Below are positions 8,341 to 17,143 of a stretch of 64,000 bases of DNA, piece by piece. Origin of the DNA: UBA1757 sp045627385 (GTDB taxonomy: Bacteria; Bacteroidota; Bacteroidia; Bacteroidales; UBA1402); NCBI GenBank assembly GCA_045627385.1, contig JAZQNO010000013.1:74193-138192 (forward strand), written 5' to 3'. Position 1 is the stretch's first letter. Every line of letters starts with the position of its first letter. Both the position numbers and the translations under genes were made by a program. The notes beneath the pieces are model-generated. The model did no database searches and was not told the DNA's origin. It was given only the letters and a program-made list of their open reading frames with translations.

Positions 8341-9176
8341 ACGCGGGCTTTGAACGAAAGGTCAAGGCCTTTGACAGAATGGGTCAGGGCGCCGACCGAA
8401 ATGAAATCCACGCCGCATTCGGCATAGTCGCGCAGCGTGTCGATGGTGATGCCCCCCGACGACTCGGTCTCGTAGCGGCCGGCGATGCGGCGCACGGCCT
8501 CGCGCGTCAGTTCCGGAGTGAAATTGTCGAGCATGATGCGGTCCACACGACCGATGCGCAGCACCTCTTCCAACTCGTCCAGGTTGCGCACCTCAATTTC
8601 GATTTTCAGCCGCTTGTTTTTGGACTCGAGATATTCGTGACAGCGCACGATGGCCTGCTCGATGCCGCCGGCGAAATCGATGTGGTTGTCCTTGAGCAGA
8701 ATCATGTCGAACAGACCGATGCGGTGATTGCTGCCGCCGCCCAGCACCACGGCGCGCTTGTCCAGCAGCCGCATGCCCGGAGTGGTCTTGCGGGTGTCAA
8801 TGACGCGGGTGTGCAGACCTTCCAGTCTCTCCACATAGCGGTGAGTGGTGGTGGCGATGCCGCTCATGTGCTGCATGATGTTCAGCATCAGACGCTCGGT
8901 CTGCAGCAGCGAACGGGTGGGGCCGGAGGTCTCGAAGACAATGTCACCCGGCTTTACCGGAGTGCCGTCCTCGATGAAGACCTTGGTCTTCAGCCTAGGG
9001 TCGAAAGCCTCGAACACCTTCAGCGCTATGTCGACACCGGCAATGATGCCGGGCTCTTTCACCAACAGATAGGAACAGCCCTGTGCGTCCTCGGGGATGC
9101 AGCAGAGGGTGGTATGGTCGCCGTCGCCGATATCTTCCGACAGACAGGCTTTGATAAACAGATCCAATTCGTTCAT
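8337..9176 (-). CDS. nadC: Nicotinate-nucleotide pyrophosphorylase (carboxylating)
   Basis: NadC converts quinolinate and PRPP to nicotinate mononucleotide, CO2 and pyrophosphate in de novo NAD synthesis. The 279-residue chain has the family order: CLSEDIGDGDHTT near the N terminus, ERLMLNIMQHMSGIATTT, DTRKTTPGMRLLDKRAVVLGG with PRPP/quinolinate-binding Arg and Lys residues, LLKDNHI, IEIEVRNLDE, and VDRIMLDNF followed by SSGGITIDTL. I chose the ATG at 9176 (MNELDLFI). A GTG at 9200 would overlap the preceding gene by 17 bases. No nadA or nadB is in the window. Confidence 0.95.
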   Translation of the reverse strand: MNELDLFIKACLSEDIGDGDHTTLCCIPEDAQGCSYLLVKEPGIIAGVDIALKVFEAFDPRLKTKVFIEDGTPVKPGDIVFETSGPTRSLLQTERLMLNIMQHMSGIATTTHRYVERLEGLHTRVIDTRKTTPGMRLLDKRAVVLGGGSNHRIGLFDMILLKDNHIDFAGGIEQAIVRCHEYLESKNKRLKIEIEVRNLDELEEVLRIGRVDRIMLDNFTPELTREAVRRIAGRYETESSGGITIDTLRDYAECGVDFISVGALTHSVKGLDLSFKARV

Positions 9177-9183
9177 ATTGAGA

Positions 9184-11262
9184 TTATTGATGTTGTACAC
9201 GAAGTAAGTCGTTGACCGTTTTCACAGGGTTGAACGTCTCGATGGGCACCTCCACGAACACCGTGTTCCAGTCGCTCATGGCCCCGTTCCACAGACCCGG
9301 CAGCTCCAGCGCCTTCAGCTCCTGACCGTTTTTCGACTTGCTGGAAATGAAACCCGTGGCAGGATCCACAAACTTCGGCAAATCGTATTTTTCGCCTTTC
9401 CAGTTGCGGATGGCGCAGACCAGATCCACCGGGTTGAAATGCGTACCCTTTCTGAACATCGCCGCCTTTTCGGGATCGTTCATGTCGATTTGCGAACTCT
9501 CCAGAATCTGCAGCGAAACGCTGCCGTCGCGGTTGTAGGCAAGGAAAGGACCGCCGCCGGGCTCTCCCAGATTGCGCACCATTCCGCAGACGCGCATCGG
9601 CCGGTCGAGCTTCTTCTTCAGAAAGACGGCCAGCTCCGAATCCTCCATCTGCTCAATTTCGGGATGGCTGATGAAAAGCTTCTCCTTCAGGAAACGGTCT
9701 ATCTCGAGCAGTTGCGCGTGCGAATACCGGCCGCTCTCCAGCAGCCGCAGCCAATCGGCGGCCTGCGCCTGAAGGCTCACCAGCAGGCCCGCCAGCACCT
9801 TCTTGTAGTGCACGGTGGCGTCTTTCAGCCCGTCGGGCACCACATTGTCGATATTCTTGATGAAGACGATGTCGCCGTCCAGTTCGTTCAGATTCTCGAT
9901 AAGCGCACCATGTCCGCCGGGGCGGAACAGCAGACGGCCCTTGTCGCGGAAAGGCCGGTTGTCCTTGTCGGCGGCAATCGTGTCGGTCGAAGCCTTCTGT
10001 TCGGAGAAGCCGATGTGAAAATGCACGCCGTATTGCGCCTCCACAGCCGGAACCGACTCTCGTGCCTGGGCTTCGAACAGCGTCCGATGCTCGGGCGAAA
10101 CCGTGAAATGAAGCCACACGTTGCCCCGGCTGTCGGCCGTGTAAAGCGCCCCTTCGACCAGATGCTCCACCATAGCCTTGCGATTGCCCGCTTCGTACCG
10201 GTGGAACGTGAGCAGCCCCTTGGGCAGCTGGCCGTAATTCAAGCCCTCAGCCCCGAGCAGATTGGCGACAATGCTTTTGTATTGGCCTTCCCGGGCCAGC
10301 TGCTCAAGGCTTTTCCCCTGACGCCTGCGGCAGACTTCGTCGAGTTCACCGCTGAAAGCGAAACACTGGCAATGGGCGCAGAACGCCTTTTCAAAATCGG
10401 TCTTCGGCTCGTCGTAAGGCGCATCCAGAAAAGCGAACAAATCCTTGAACATACGGCTGGCGGCACCCGAAGCCGGCACAAACTTCACAACCTTGTGCCC
10501 CGACTCGGCGAGATAAGCGTCCCAAGCCTTCAGCAGAGAAGCTTCCTCCTCAGGCGAGAAAGACAGGATGCCGCCTCCCTTTTCCAGCGAGGCGCTGGCG
10601 GCCAGTCTCAGATAGGGGAATCCGTCGGCGAAACACTGCAGCTGGGCGGCCACCTTTTCGGGAGTCATGCCTTTTGCCTCGATCTGCTGCAGATTCTCCT
10701 GACCGAACTGACTCACAGCCAAAGCTTCCAGAATACGGCCGGCAGCCTCTTCGGGCGTGATGTCGTCTACATCGACCACCAGGTCAAACTGGCTCAGGTC
10801 GCGGTAGTCGGCCTGATAAAACTTCATGAAGCGCCGGCATTCCGATTCCTTGCGCTCGCGCAGACTCTCCATCGTCTCCTCCAGCGAAGCCGTCACCGGC
10901 TCGCCGCTGCGGATCTTGTCGGCCATCACGCGTCGGGCAGCCACTTGCGGACTCACTTTCAGATACACCTTGAACGAACTCGGCACAAAGAACCAGGCCA
11001 TGCGCGAGTCCAGGATGTAGCGGGTCTCAGAGCTGCTGTCGGCCTCGATGTGGCGCAGGAAATCGTCGATATACTTGTCCACGTCGATGTTGCCTTCCGA
11101 AGCCTTGTTCAGGTCGAGCGTGTTCATGCCGCGCTGGGCGGCCAGCTGGCGCTGAAGCGAGCCGGTGGAGAAATACTCGAAAGGAGCCTGCTGGCAGATA
11201 AGTTTGGACACGGTGCTTTTGCCACTGCCCAGGTCGCCGGTGATGGAGATATGCTTTTTCAT
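9184..11262 (-). CDS. Fusion protein: N-terminal cytidylate-kinase-like domain plus DUF4301 domain
   Basis: This 692-residue protein joins two modules. Residues 1 to about 185 form a P-loop kinase: MKKHISITGDLGSGKSTVSKLI contains a Walker A GDLGSGKS, and YFSTGSLQRQLA plus DSRMAWFFVP resemble cytidylate kinases. From about residue 190 (IEAKGMTPEKVAAQLQCFADGFPYL) to the end it matches DUF4301, a Bacteroidota family of unknown role. KFVPASGAASRMFKDLFAF and LLFRPGGHGALIENL followed by FIKNIDNV look like the nucleotide- and sugar-binding loops of UDP-sugar pyrophosphorylases. That is my inference from motif shape. It lies 7 bases upstream of nadC and the PAP2 gene in one operon. A near-consensus -7 box (TATCTTCG) is at 11287-11294. 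Confidence 0.8.
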   Translation of the reverse strand: MKKHISITGDLGSGKSTVSKLICQQAPFEYFSTGSLQRQLAAQRGMNTLDLNKASEGNIDVDKYIDDFLRHIEADSSSETRYILDSRMAWFFVPSSFKVYLKVSPQVAARRVMADKIRSGEPVTASLEETMESLRERKESECRRFMKFYQADYRDLSQFDLVVDVDDITPEEAAGRILEALAVSQFGQENLQQIEAKGMTPEKVAAQLQCFADGFPYLRLAASASLEKGGGILSFSPEEEASLLKAWDAYLAESGHKVVKFVPASGAASRMFKDLFAFLDAPYDEPKTDFEKAFCAHCQCFAFSGELDEVCRRRQGKSLEQLAREGQYKSIVANLLGAEGLNYGQLPKGLLTFHRYEAGNRKAMVEHLVEGALYTADSRGNVWLHFTVSPEHRTLFEAQARESVPAVEAQYGVHFHIGFSEQKASTDTIAADKDNRPFRDKGRLLFRPGGHGALIENLNELDGDIVFIKNIDNVVPDGLKDATVHYKKVLAGLLVSLQAQAADWLRLLESGRYSHAQLLEIDRFLKEKLFISHPEIEQMEDSELAVFLKKKLDRPMRVCGMVRNLGEPGGGPFLAYNRDGSVSLQILESSQIDMNDPEKAAMFRKGTHFNPVDLVCAIRNWKGEKYDLPKFVDPATGFISSKSKNGQELKALELPGLWNGAMSDWNTVFVEVPIETFNPVKTVNDLLRVQHQ

Positions 11263-11329
11263 TTTTTTTATGGCTTGAATCGATGGCGAAGATACGAAAA
11301 AAATTAATTTTACGGCTCAAAATCGTCTT

Positions 11330-13522
11330 ATGGAAACAAGTAGGGAAGAACGTCGCCGAATATTGTCCTTAAGTCTTCATCTGATGAGACTTACAAAGGA
11401 TTCCATCACGCCCGCCGAGCGCGCGTCCGTGCGCCGCATCTGGACCGAAGCCCTCACCGAAGGCCGCATCACGCGCAGCCATCCCCGCATCCATCCCTTG
11501 GAGAAGTCCCTCGAAACCTCCCTCATCGTGGCCCGCGAAATGGGTCTGAGACGTTCATCGGTCATCGCCGCGCTGCTCTTCAACGCCGAACTGCTCGCCG
11601 GACTGCCCCTGGAACAGGTCGAACAGGACTTCGGGCCCTCCACGGCCGGCATCCTGCGCGGTCTGCAGAAAGTGAGCCAGCTCAAAGGCCGCCAGGTGGC
11701 AGTCGACAACGACAATTTCCGCAACCTGCTCCTTTCCTTCGCACAAGACGGCCGCGTCATCCTCATCCTCATCGCCGCCCAAGTGTACGGCATGCGCCAT
11801 CTGGAGCTGTTCCCCCTCGAAGAACAGGCCCAGCTGACGGCCAACGCCGGCCTGCTCTACGCCCCCCTGGCGCACCGCATGGGCCTCTACGCATCCAAGA
11901 CAGAGCTCGAAGACCTATCGCTCAAGTTCACCCAGCCCGTCGTCTTCGACGAAATCACCCGCAAGCTGGCCGAAAGCAAACAGGTGCGCGAACAGTACAT
12001 CGCCCGCTTCATCGAACCCATCCGCGCCAAAATCGCCGAAGTGCTGGACCTGCCTTTCGAAATCAAAGGCCGCACCAAATCGGTGCACTCCATTTGGAAC
12101 AAAATCAAGAAACAGCAGATATCCTTCGAAGACATCTACGACATCTTCGCCATCCGCGTCATCATCGACGCTCCGCCAGAGCGCGAAAAAGCCTCCTGCT
12201 GGCTGGTCTATTCCGTCGTCACCGACATGTACCGGCCCAATCCGGCGCGCACCCGCGACTGGCTGTCCATCCCCAAATCCAACGGCTACGAATCGCTCCA
12301 CACCACCGTGCTGGGCCCCGAAGACAAATGGGTGGAAGTGCAGATCCGCACCACCCGCATGAACGAAGTGGCCGAAAAAGGTCTGGCGGCCCATTGGCGC
12401 TACAAAGGCATCCGCGGAGAGAAAGGCATAGACGAAATGCTCACCCGTATCCGGGATGTGCTGGAAGCCCCCGATTCCCAGCTGCTGGACGATTTCAAAA
12501 TGGAACTCGCCGGCGATGAAATCTATGTGTTCACCCCCAAAGGCGACCTGCACAAGCTGCCGGCCGGCGCCTCCGTGCTGGATTTCGCCTATTCCATCCA
12601 TACCCGCCTGGGCGGGCAGTGCGTGGGTGCCAAGGTCAACGACCGCAACGTGCCCATCCGCCACCGCCTCAAGAGCGGCGACACGGTAGAGATACAGACC
12701 AGTGCCAACCAAGTGCCCAAGCAAGACTGGCTCAACTGCGTGGTCACCTCCAGAGCCCGCAGCAAAATCAAGCAGTCGCTCAAGGAAAACCTGCAGAAAC
12801 TGGCCGAATTCGGCCGCGACAACCTCGCCAGACGCCTCAAGAACCGCAAGGTGGAGCTCGACGACGCCACTCTCATGAAACTCGTGCGCCGTTTCAAGAT
12901 GCAGCACGTCACCGACTTCTACGCCGCCATCGGCGACGGCCGCCTCGACGTGAACCAGGTCATCGACGCCGGCATCGCCCTGCAGGCCACCGAAAAGCCC
13001 GCCGTCGCCCCCGAAGTGGCGGCCCTCCATTCGGCCGACAAGTTCGAATTCGACCCCAACGCCCATGTCCGCGAAGACGTGCTGGTCATCGGCCCCGATC
13101 TGAAAGGCATCGATTTCAAGCTGGCCCAATGCTGCCATCCCATCTACGGCGACGATGTCTTCGGATTCGTCTCGGTCACCGGCGGCATCAAGGTGCACCG
13201 CACCGACTGTCCCAACGCCCCGCAGATGCGCCAGCGCTACGGCTACCGCATGGTCAAGGCCCGTTGGGCAGGGCAGGCCGAAGGCTCCCAGTATGCGGTC
13301 ACCCTGCAGGTCATCGGCAAAGACGACATCGCCATCGTCACCAACATCACCTCACTCATTTCCAAAGAATCGAATGTGAGCCTGCGCAGCATACGCATCG
13401 ACTCCACCGACGGCCTCTTCCGCGGCTACCTCACTCTGATGGTGCAGAACACCAAGCAGCTGGACGCCATCATCAAGAAAATCCAGACCGTCAAAGGCGT
13501 CAAACAAATCATCCGCGACTGA
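11330..13522 (+). CDS. RelA/SpoT family (p)ppGpp synthetase with degenerate hydrolase domain
   Basis: This 730-residue RSH protein has HD, synthetase, TGS and C-terminal ACT domains. The synthetase core is intact: GRTKSVHSIWNKIKKQ, DIYDIFAIRVII, RDWLSIPKSNGYESLHTT, and WVEVQIRTTRMNEVAEKGLAAHWRYK. The TGS domain begins at EIYVFTPKGDLHKLPAGAS, and the ACT domain covers about residues 655-730. In the HD hydrolase region the metal-binding His-Asp pair is replaced by Phe84-Asn85 (AALLFNAELL). The later catalytic Asp of the KLADR-type motif is replaced (LIAAQVYGM, Ala150). Synthesis without hydrolysis is therefore expected. Another bifunctional RSH elsewhere in the genome would be needed to remove (p)ppGpp. 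Confidence 0.93.
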   Translation: METSREERRRILSLSLHLMRLTKDSITPAERASVRRIWTEALTEGRITRSHPRIHPLEKSLETSLIVAREMGLRRSSVIAALLFNAELLAGLPLEQVEQDFGPSTAGILRGLQKVSQLKGRQVAVDNDNFRNLLLSFAQDGRVILILIAAQVYGMRHLELFPLEEQAQLTANAGLLYAPLAHRMGLYASKTELEDLSLKFTQPVVFDEITRKLAESKQVREQYIARFIEPIRAKIAEVLDLPFEIKGRTKSVHSIWNKIKKQQISFEDIYDIFAIRVIIDAPPEREKASCWLVYSVVTDMYRPNPARTRDWLSIPKSNGYESLHTTVLGPEDKWVEVQIRTTRMNEVAEKGLAAHWRYKGIRGEKGIDEMLTRIRDVLEAPDSQLLDDFKMELAGDEIYVFTPKGDLHKLPAGASVLDFAYSIHTRLGGQCVGAKVNDRNVPIRHRLKSGDTVEIQTSANQVPKQDWLNCVVTSRARSKIKQSLKENLQKLAEFGRDNLARRLKNRKVELDDATLMKLVRRFKMQHVTDFYAAIGDGRLDVNQVIDAGIALQATEKPAVAPEVAALHSADKFEFDPNAHVREDVLVIGPDLKGIDFKLAQCCHPIYGDDVFGFVSVTGGIKVHRTDCPNAPQMRQRYGYRMVKARWAGQAEGSQYAVTLQVIGKDDIAIVTNITSLISKESNVSLRSIRIDSTDGLFRGYLTLMVQNTKQLDAIIKKIQTVKGVKQIIRD

Positions 13523-13544
13523 GACACGCCCCCACGGACAAAAC

Positions 13545-13586
13545 GCGAACGACCGGTCGGATGCCCGACCGGTCGTTCGCTAATTT
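13545..13586 (+). terminator. Strong intrinsic terminator between rsh and the barrel gene
   Basis: A perfect 16-bp inverted repeat (13545-13560 with 13565-13580), loop ATGC, followed by TAATTTTC. It ends transcription of the RSH gene and, by symmetry, perhaps of the convergent barrel gene. Confidence 0.85.
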
Positions 13587-13605
13587 TCATGCGCTGTCCG
13601 ATACC

Positions 13606-14298
13606 TCAGAACATCAGCGCCAGACTGATGCTGAAATTGCGGTGCTTCATTCCGCTGAAGAGATTCACATCCTGACCGGCCAATGCATCGTTCTTGATGG
13701 CCTTGGCCTCGGCCATGCCGTAGTCGTACTTGACAGCCAGCTGGAGAAACAGAAACTCGACACCGGCACCGATGCCGATACCGTAGTCCAGCTTGTTGAG
13801 CGGATCGTCGCCCAGTTCCTTCATCTTCTCCTTGTAGGCCTTGTAGAAACCGCCGTCCTCGTTGGTCACTTCGTCGGCGAAAAGCAGCGAAGCGTAGGGA
13901 CCTGCCTGCACATACACGCGGGCCAGGTCGCCCAGGTCGATACCCAGCTGCAGGTTGAGCGGCACTTCGATGTAGGACTCTTTCAGCGTGATGGCATTGG
14001 GCATAGACTCGCCCGAAAGAGTGCTCAGAGCGTTGAGCTTTTCATCGCTGCCGTCGTTGTAGAGCTCGGCGCTCTTCACCGACATCAGCAGTTCGGGCTG
14101 AAAACGGAGCATGCCCTTGCCGAACTGGAACACCAGACCGCCCTGGTAGCTGTTGGCGTTTTCGACGTGGTCAATGAGCTCGTCTTTGGTGAAGTCGGTC
14201 AGGCTGGAGATGTTGGCGCCGGCCTTGATGCCGAATTTCGCCGAAGCGGGGAGCGAGATGCACAGAATGGCCACTAAGGCAATGACAATCTTTTTCAT
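13606..14298 (-). CDS. Outer-membrane beta-barrel protein (PorT-like fold)
   Basis: This 230-residue protein has a cleavable signal peptide (MKKIVIALVAILCISLPASA) and then alternating amphipathic strands: FGIKAGANISSL, GGLVFQFGKGMLRFQPELLMS, SYIEVPLNLQLGIDL, RVYVQAGPYASLLF. It ends with FSISLALMF, whose terminal Phe is typical of barrel proteins assembled by BamA. It fits the OMP_b-brl_2 type common in Bacteroidota. Length and strand count suggest an eight-stranded barrel. The function is unknown. A consensus promoter lies at 14361-14393. Confidence 0.85.
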   Translation of the reverse strand: MKKIVIALVAILCISLPASAKFGIKAGANISSLTDFTKDELIDHVENANSYQGGLVFQFGKGMLRFQPELLMSVKSAELYNDGSDEKLNALSTLSGESMPNAITLKESYIEVPLNLQLGIDLGDLARVYVQAGPYASLLFADEVTNEDGGFYKAYKEKMKELGDDPLNKLDYGIGIGAGVEFLFLQLAVKYDYGMAEAKAIKNDALAGQDVNLFSGMKHRNFSISLALMF

Positions 14299-14360
14299 AC
14301 GTGTTATGATTTGTGGATTTGTTTCGTTTTGCCGATTTGTAAATTGTATTTTCGACGCGG

Positions 14361-14393
14361 CAAAGATACAATTTTGCTGTTAAGAAATACAAA
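14361..14393 (-). promoter_or_regulatory. Consensus promoter of the barrel gene
   Basis: On the minus strand TTTG (14390-14393) is followed after 21 bases by TATCTTTG (14361-14368), matching the Bacteroides -33/-7 consensus. It lies about 60 bases upstream of the barrel gene start. Confidence 0.8.
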
Positions 14394-14511
14394 TAGAGTA
14401 AAAAATATTTTGTTTCGACATTTTCCAAAACCGACGTAGGTTATTAAGGTATTTATATGTAAATTCGCGCCCAAAATCATAAAGAGGAATTTTCTGTATA
14501 ACCCAATAATT

Positions 14512-15885
14512 ATGTCAACACTTATCAACATCAAGAAAGGCTTGAATATCAACCTTCAAGGTGCTGCTCTGAAAGAAACCGCATCGGCTTCGTACACGAC
14601 ATTGTACGCTGTCACGCCGAGCGATTTCCACGGACTCGTGCCCAAGTTGGTAGTCAAGGAAGGGGAGAAGGTCTTGGCCGGCAGTCCGCTGATCGTCGAC
14701 AAGAAATTCCCTGAGATCAAGTTTGTGTCGCCAGTCAGCGGTACCGTCAAGTCGGTCCTCAGAGGTGAAAAGCGCCGTCTCCTGAATGTCGTCGTTGAAG
14801 CTGACGCCCAGACCGAGTATCTGGAATTCCCCAAACGCAATCCCGCCGAAATGAGCGCCGATGAAGTGAAGGAAGCTCTTCAGACCGCCGGCCTGTGGCC
14901 CTTCATCAAACGCCGTCCCTACGACGTGGTGGCCAATCCTGCCCGGCAGCCCAAAGCCATCTTCGTCAAAGGCTTTGATTCGGCCCCGCTGGCTCCCGAC
15001 TACGCCTACGTGCTCAAGGGACAGGCCGCCGACCTGCAGACCGGATTCGACGCACTGGCCAAACTCACCCAAGGCAAAGTCTATCTGAGCCTTCCCGCCC
15101 AGGGCGCAGCTCCCGAGCTGGCCGCCGTCAAGGGCGTGGAGACCTGCATCGTCAAAGGCCCGCATCCCGCAGGCAACATCGGCGTGCTCATCAACCATAC
15201 CGAACCCGTCAACAAGGGTGAAACAGTCTGGACCGTCAACGCACTGGATCTGGTCTTCTTCGGCCGTCTCTTCAACAAGGGCATCGTCGACCTGAGCCGT
15301 CTGGTAGCCCTGGCCGGCGCCGAAGTCTATGCGCCCGCCTATTACAGCTGCAAGCCCGGCATCTGCCTCGAAGCGCTGCTCGAAGGCAACGTCCACAAGG
15401 AAATCCCCCTCCGCTTCGTCAGCGGCAACGCCCTTACCGGCACGGCCGTCGAAAAGAACGGCTTCCTGGGCTTCTACGACTCCCAGGTTACCGTCCTCCA
15501 CGAAGGCACCGACATCGACGAACTCCTGGGTTGGGTGATGCCCCGCTTCAACCTCTTCAGCTCCAGCAAAAGCTACTTCACCGGCCTCATCCGCAAAATC
15601 TGCCCCAAGACCTCTTACGTGGCCGACACCCGCGTCCTGGGCAGCGAACGCGCCCTCATCATGTCGGGCGAATACGACCGCGTCTTTCCCATGGACATCC
15701 TGCCCGAACGCCTGCTTCGCGCCTGCATCGTGAAGGATCTCGAAGAAATGGAAGCGCTCGGCATCTACGAGGTGGCCCCCGAAGACTTCGCTCTCTGCGA
15801 GTATATCTGCACCTCCAAGATCGAGGTTCAAAAGATTGTCCGTGAAGCCTTGGATATGCTGAAGGCTGAAAATGGCGACGATTAA
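14512..15885 (+). CDS. nqrA: Na+-translocating NADH:quinone reductase subunit A
   Basis: NqrA (457 residues) is a peripheral subunit of the Na+-NQR complex, which oxidises NADH, reduces quinone and pumps Na+ out of the cell. The N terminus MSTLINIKKGLNINLQG, the HGLVPKLVVKEGEKVLAGSPL hammerhead-like segment, KFVSPVSGTVKSVLRGEKRR, and the C-terminal PERLLRACIVKDLEEMEALGIYEV match the family closely. It is the first gene of nqrABCDEF. The leader carries an AGAGGA stretch and a near-consensus -7 box TAAATTCG at 14460-14467. Confidence 0.97.
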   Translation: MSTLINIKKGLNINLQGAALKETASASYTTLYAVTPSDFHGLVPKLVVKEGEKVLAGSPLIVDKKFPEIKFVSPVSGTVKSVLRGEKRRLLNVVVEADAQTEYLEFPKRNPAEMSADEVKEALQTAGLWPFIKRRPYDVVANPARQPKAIFVKGFDSAPLAPDYAYVLKGQAADLQTGFDALAKLTQGKVYLSLPAQGAAPELAAVKGVETCIVKGPHPAGNIGVLINHTEPVNKGETVWTVNALDLVFFGRLFNKGIVDLSRLVALAGAEVYAPAYYSCKPGICLEALLEGNVHKEIPLRFVSGNALTGTAVEKNGFLGFYDSQVTVLHEGTDIDELLGWVMPRFNLFSSSKSYFTGLIRKICPKTSYVADTRVLGSERALIMSGEYDRVFPMDILPERLLRACIVKDLEEMEALGIYEVAPEDFALCEYICTSKIEVQKIVREALDMLKAENGDD

Positions 15886-15911
15886 GTATTAACGCATAAA
15901 ACTATAAGGCT

Positions 15912-17135
15912 TTGAAATCATTACGTCAATTGCTCGACCAGATGAAGCCGACCTTTACCGAGGGCGGCAAACTGTCGAAGCTGCAATCCGTTTTCGAAGG
16001 ATTTGAAACCTTCCTTTATGTTCCTCATACCACGTCCAAGACCGGAACGCACATCCACGACAGCATCGACTCCAAGCGTACGATGTTCTGGGTGGTTCTC
16101 GCGCTCATCCCCGCCTTGCTTTTCGGTATGTTCAACACCGGTTACCAGCACTATCTGGCAACCGCAGCGGTGATGCCCGGATTCTTCCAGATCTTCTTCT
16201 GGGGTCTGCTGGCCGTCCTGCCCTATGTCATCGTGTCCTACGCCACCGGTCTGATCATCGAATTCGCCGCTGCCCAGATCAAAGGTGAGGAAATCCAGGA
16301 AGGCTTCCTGGTCACCGGCATGCTCATTCCTCTGATCATTCCTATCGGAGTGCCCCTCTGGATGGTCGCCGTCGCCACTGCCTTCTCGGTCATCTTCGTC
16401 AAGGAAGTCTTCGGCGGCACGGGATTCAACGTGCTCAACGTGGCCCTCAGCACCCGTATCTTCCTGTTCTTCTCCTATCCGACCAAGATGTCGGGCGACA
16501 GCACCTGGATCAGCCTGCGCGACTACTTCAGCTACGGCACCGCACAGCCCGCTCTCGACGGCTTCACGGGTGCCACCCCGCTGGGACAGGCAGCCGCCGC
16601 CATGGGCAGCCAGAGCATGACCCTGACCAACGCCCTGGGCGACCCGCTCAGCTGGTGGGACATGTTCCTCGGCCTGATTCCCGGTTCCATCGGCGAGACC
16701 TCCACGCTCTTCATCCTGTTGGGCGGCCTGTTCCTCATCTTCACCGGCATCGCCTCCTGGAAAATCGTCGTCTCCGTCTTCGCCGGCGGCGCCCTCATGG
16801 CCACCGTCCTGAACATCTTCGCCGGCGGCGACCCCTATCTGGCCATGCCCTTCTGGGAGCACTGGTGCCTGGGCGGCTTCGCTTTCGGCGCCTTCTTCAT
16901 GGCCACCGACCCCGTCACCGCTGCCCGTACCGAATGCGGCAAGTGGATTTACGGCCTGCTGGTCGGTATCCTGGCCATCCTGCTGCGCGTGCTCAACCCC
17001 GCCTATCCCGAAGGCATGATGCTGGCCATCCTGCTCATGAACATCTTCGCCAAGCTCATCGACTACTGCGTGGTCCAGCGCAATGTGAAGATGCGTGCCA
17101 AACGTGCGCTTAAAGTTGTCAATTCTGCCAAATAA
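15912..17135 (+). CDS. nqrB: Na+-translocating NADH:quinone reductase subunit B
   Basis: NqrB (407 residues) is the large membrane subunit, with about ten helices and a covalently bound FMN. The FMN-attachment Thr lies in DGFTGATPLGQ, where the usual SGAT reads TGAT. Further family marks are THIHDSIDSKRTM at the N terminus and FMATDPVTAARTECGKWIYG near the C terminus. The start is a TTG at 15912 giving MKSLRQLLDQMKPTF, which agrees with family N termini. The first ATG at 15942 would cut ten conserved residues. It lies 26 bases after nqrA. Confidence 0.97.
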   Translation: MKSLRQLLDQMKPTFTEGGKLSKLQSVFEGFETFLYVPHTTSKTGTHIHDSIDSKRTMFWVVLALIPALLFGMFNTGYQHYLATAAVMPGFFQIFFWGLLAVLPYVIVSYATGLIIEFAAAQIKGEEIQEGFLVTGMLIPLIIPIGVPLWMVAVATAFSVIFVKEVFGGTGFNVLNVALSTRIFLFFSYPTKMSGDSTWISLRDYFSYGTAQPALDGFTGATPLGQAAAAMGSQSMTLTNALGDPLSWWDMFLGLIPGSIGETSTLFILLGGLFLIFTGIASWKIVVSVFAGGALMATVLNIFAGGDPYLAMPFWEHWCLGGFAFGAFFMATDPVTAARTECGKWIYGLLVGILAILLRVLNPAYPEGMMLAILLMNIFAKLIDYCVVQRNVKMRAKRALKVVNSAK

Positions 17136-17143
17136 CTACGACT

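Noticed and set aside
9177..9200. GTG at 9200 as the nadC start
   Set aside because: It would overlap the preceding gene by 17 bases and add eight unconserved residues; the ATG at 9176 matches the family start.
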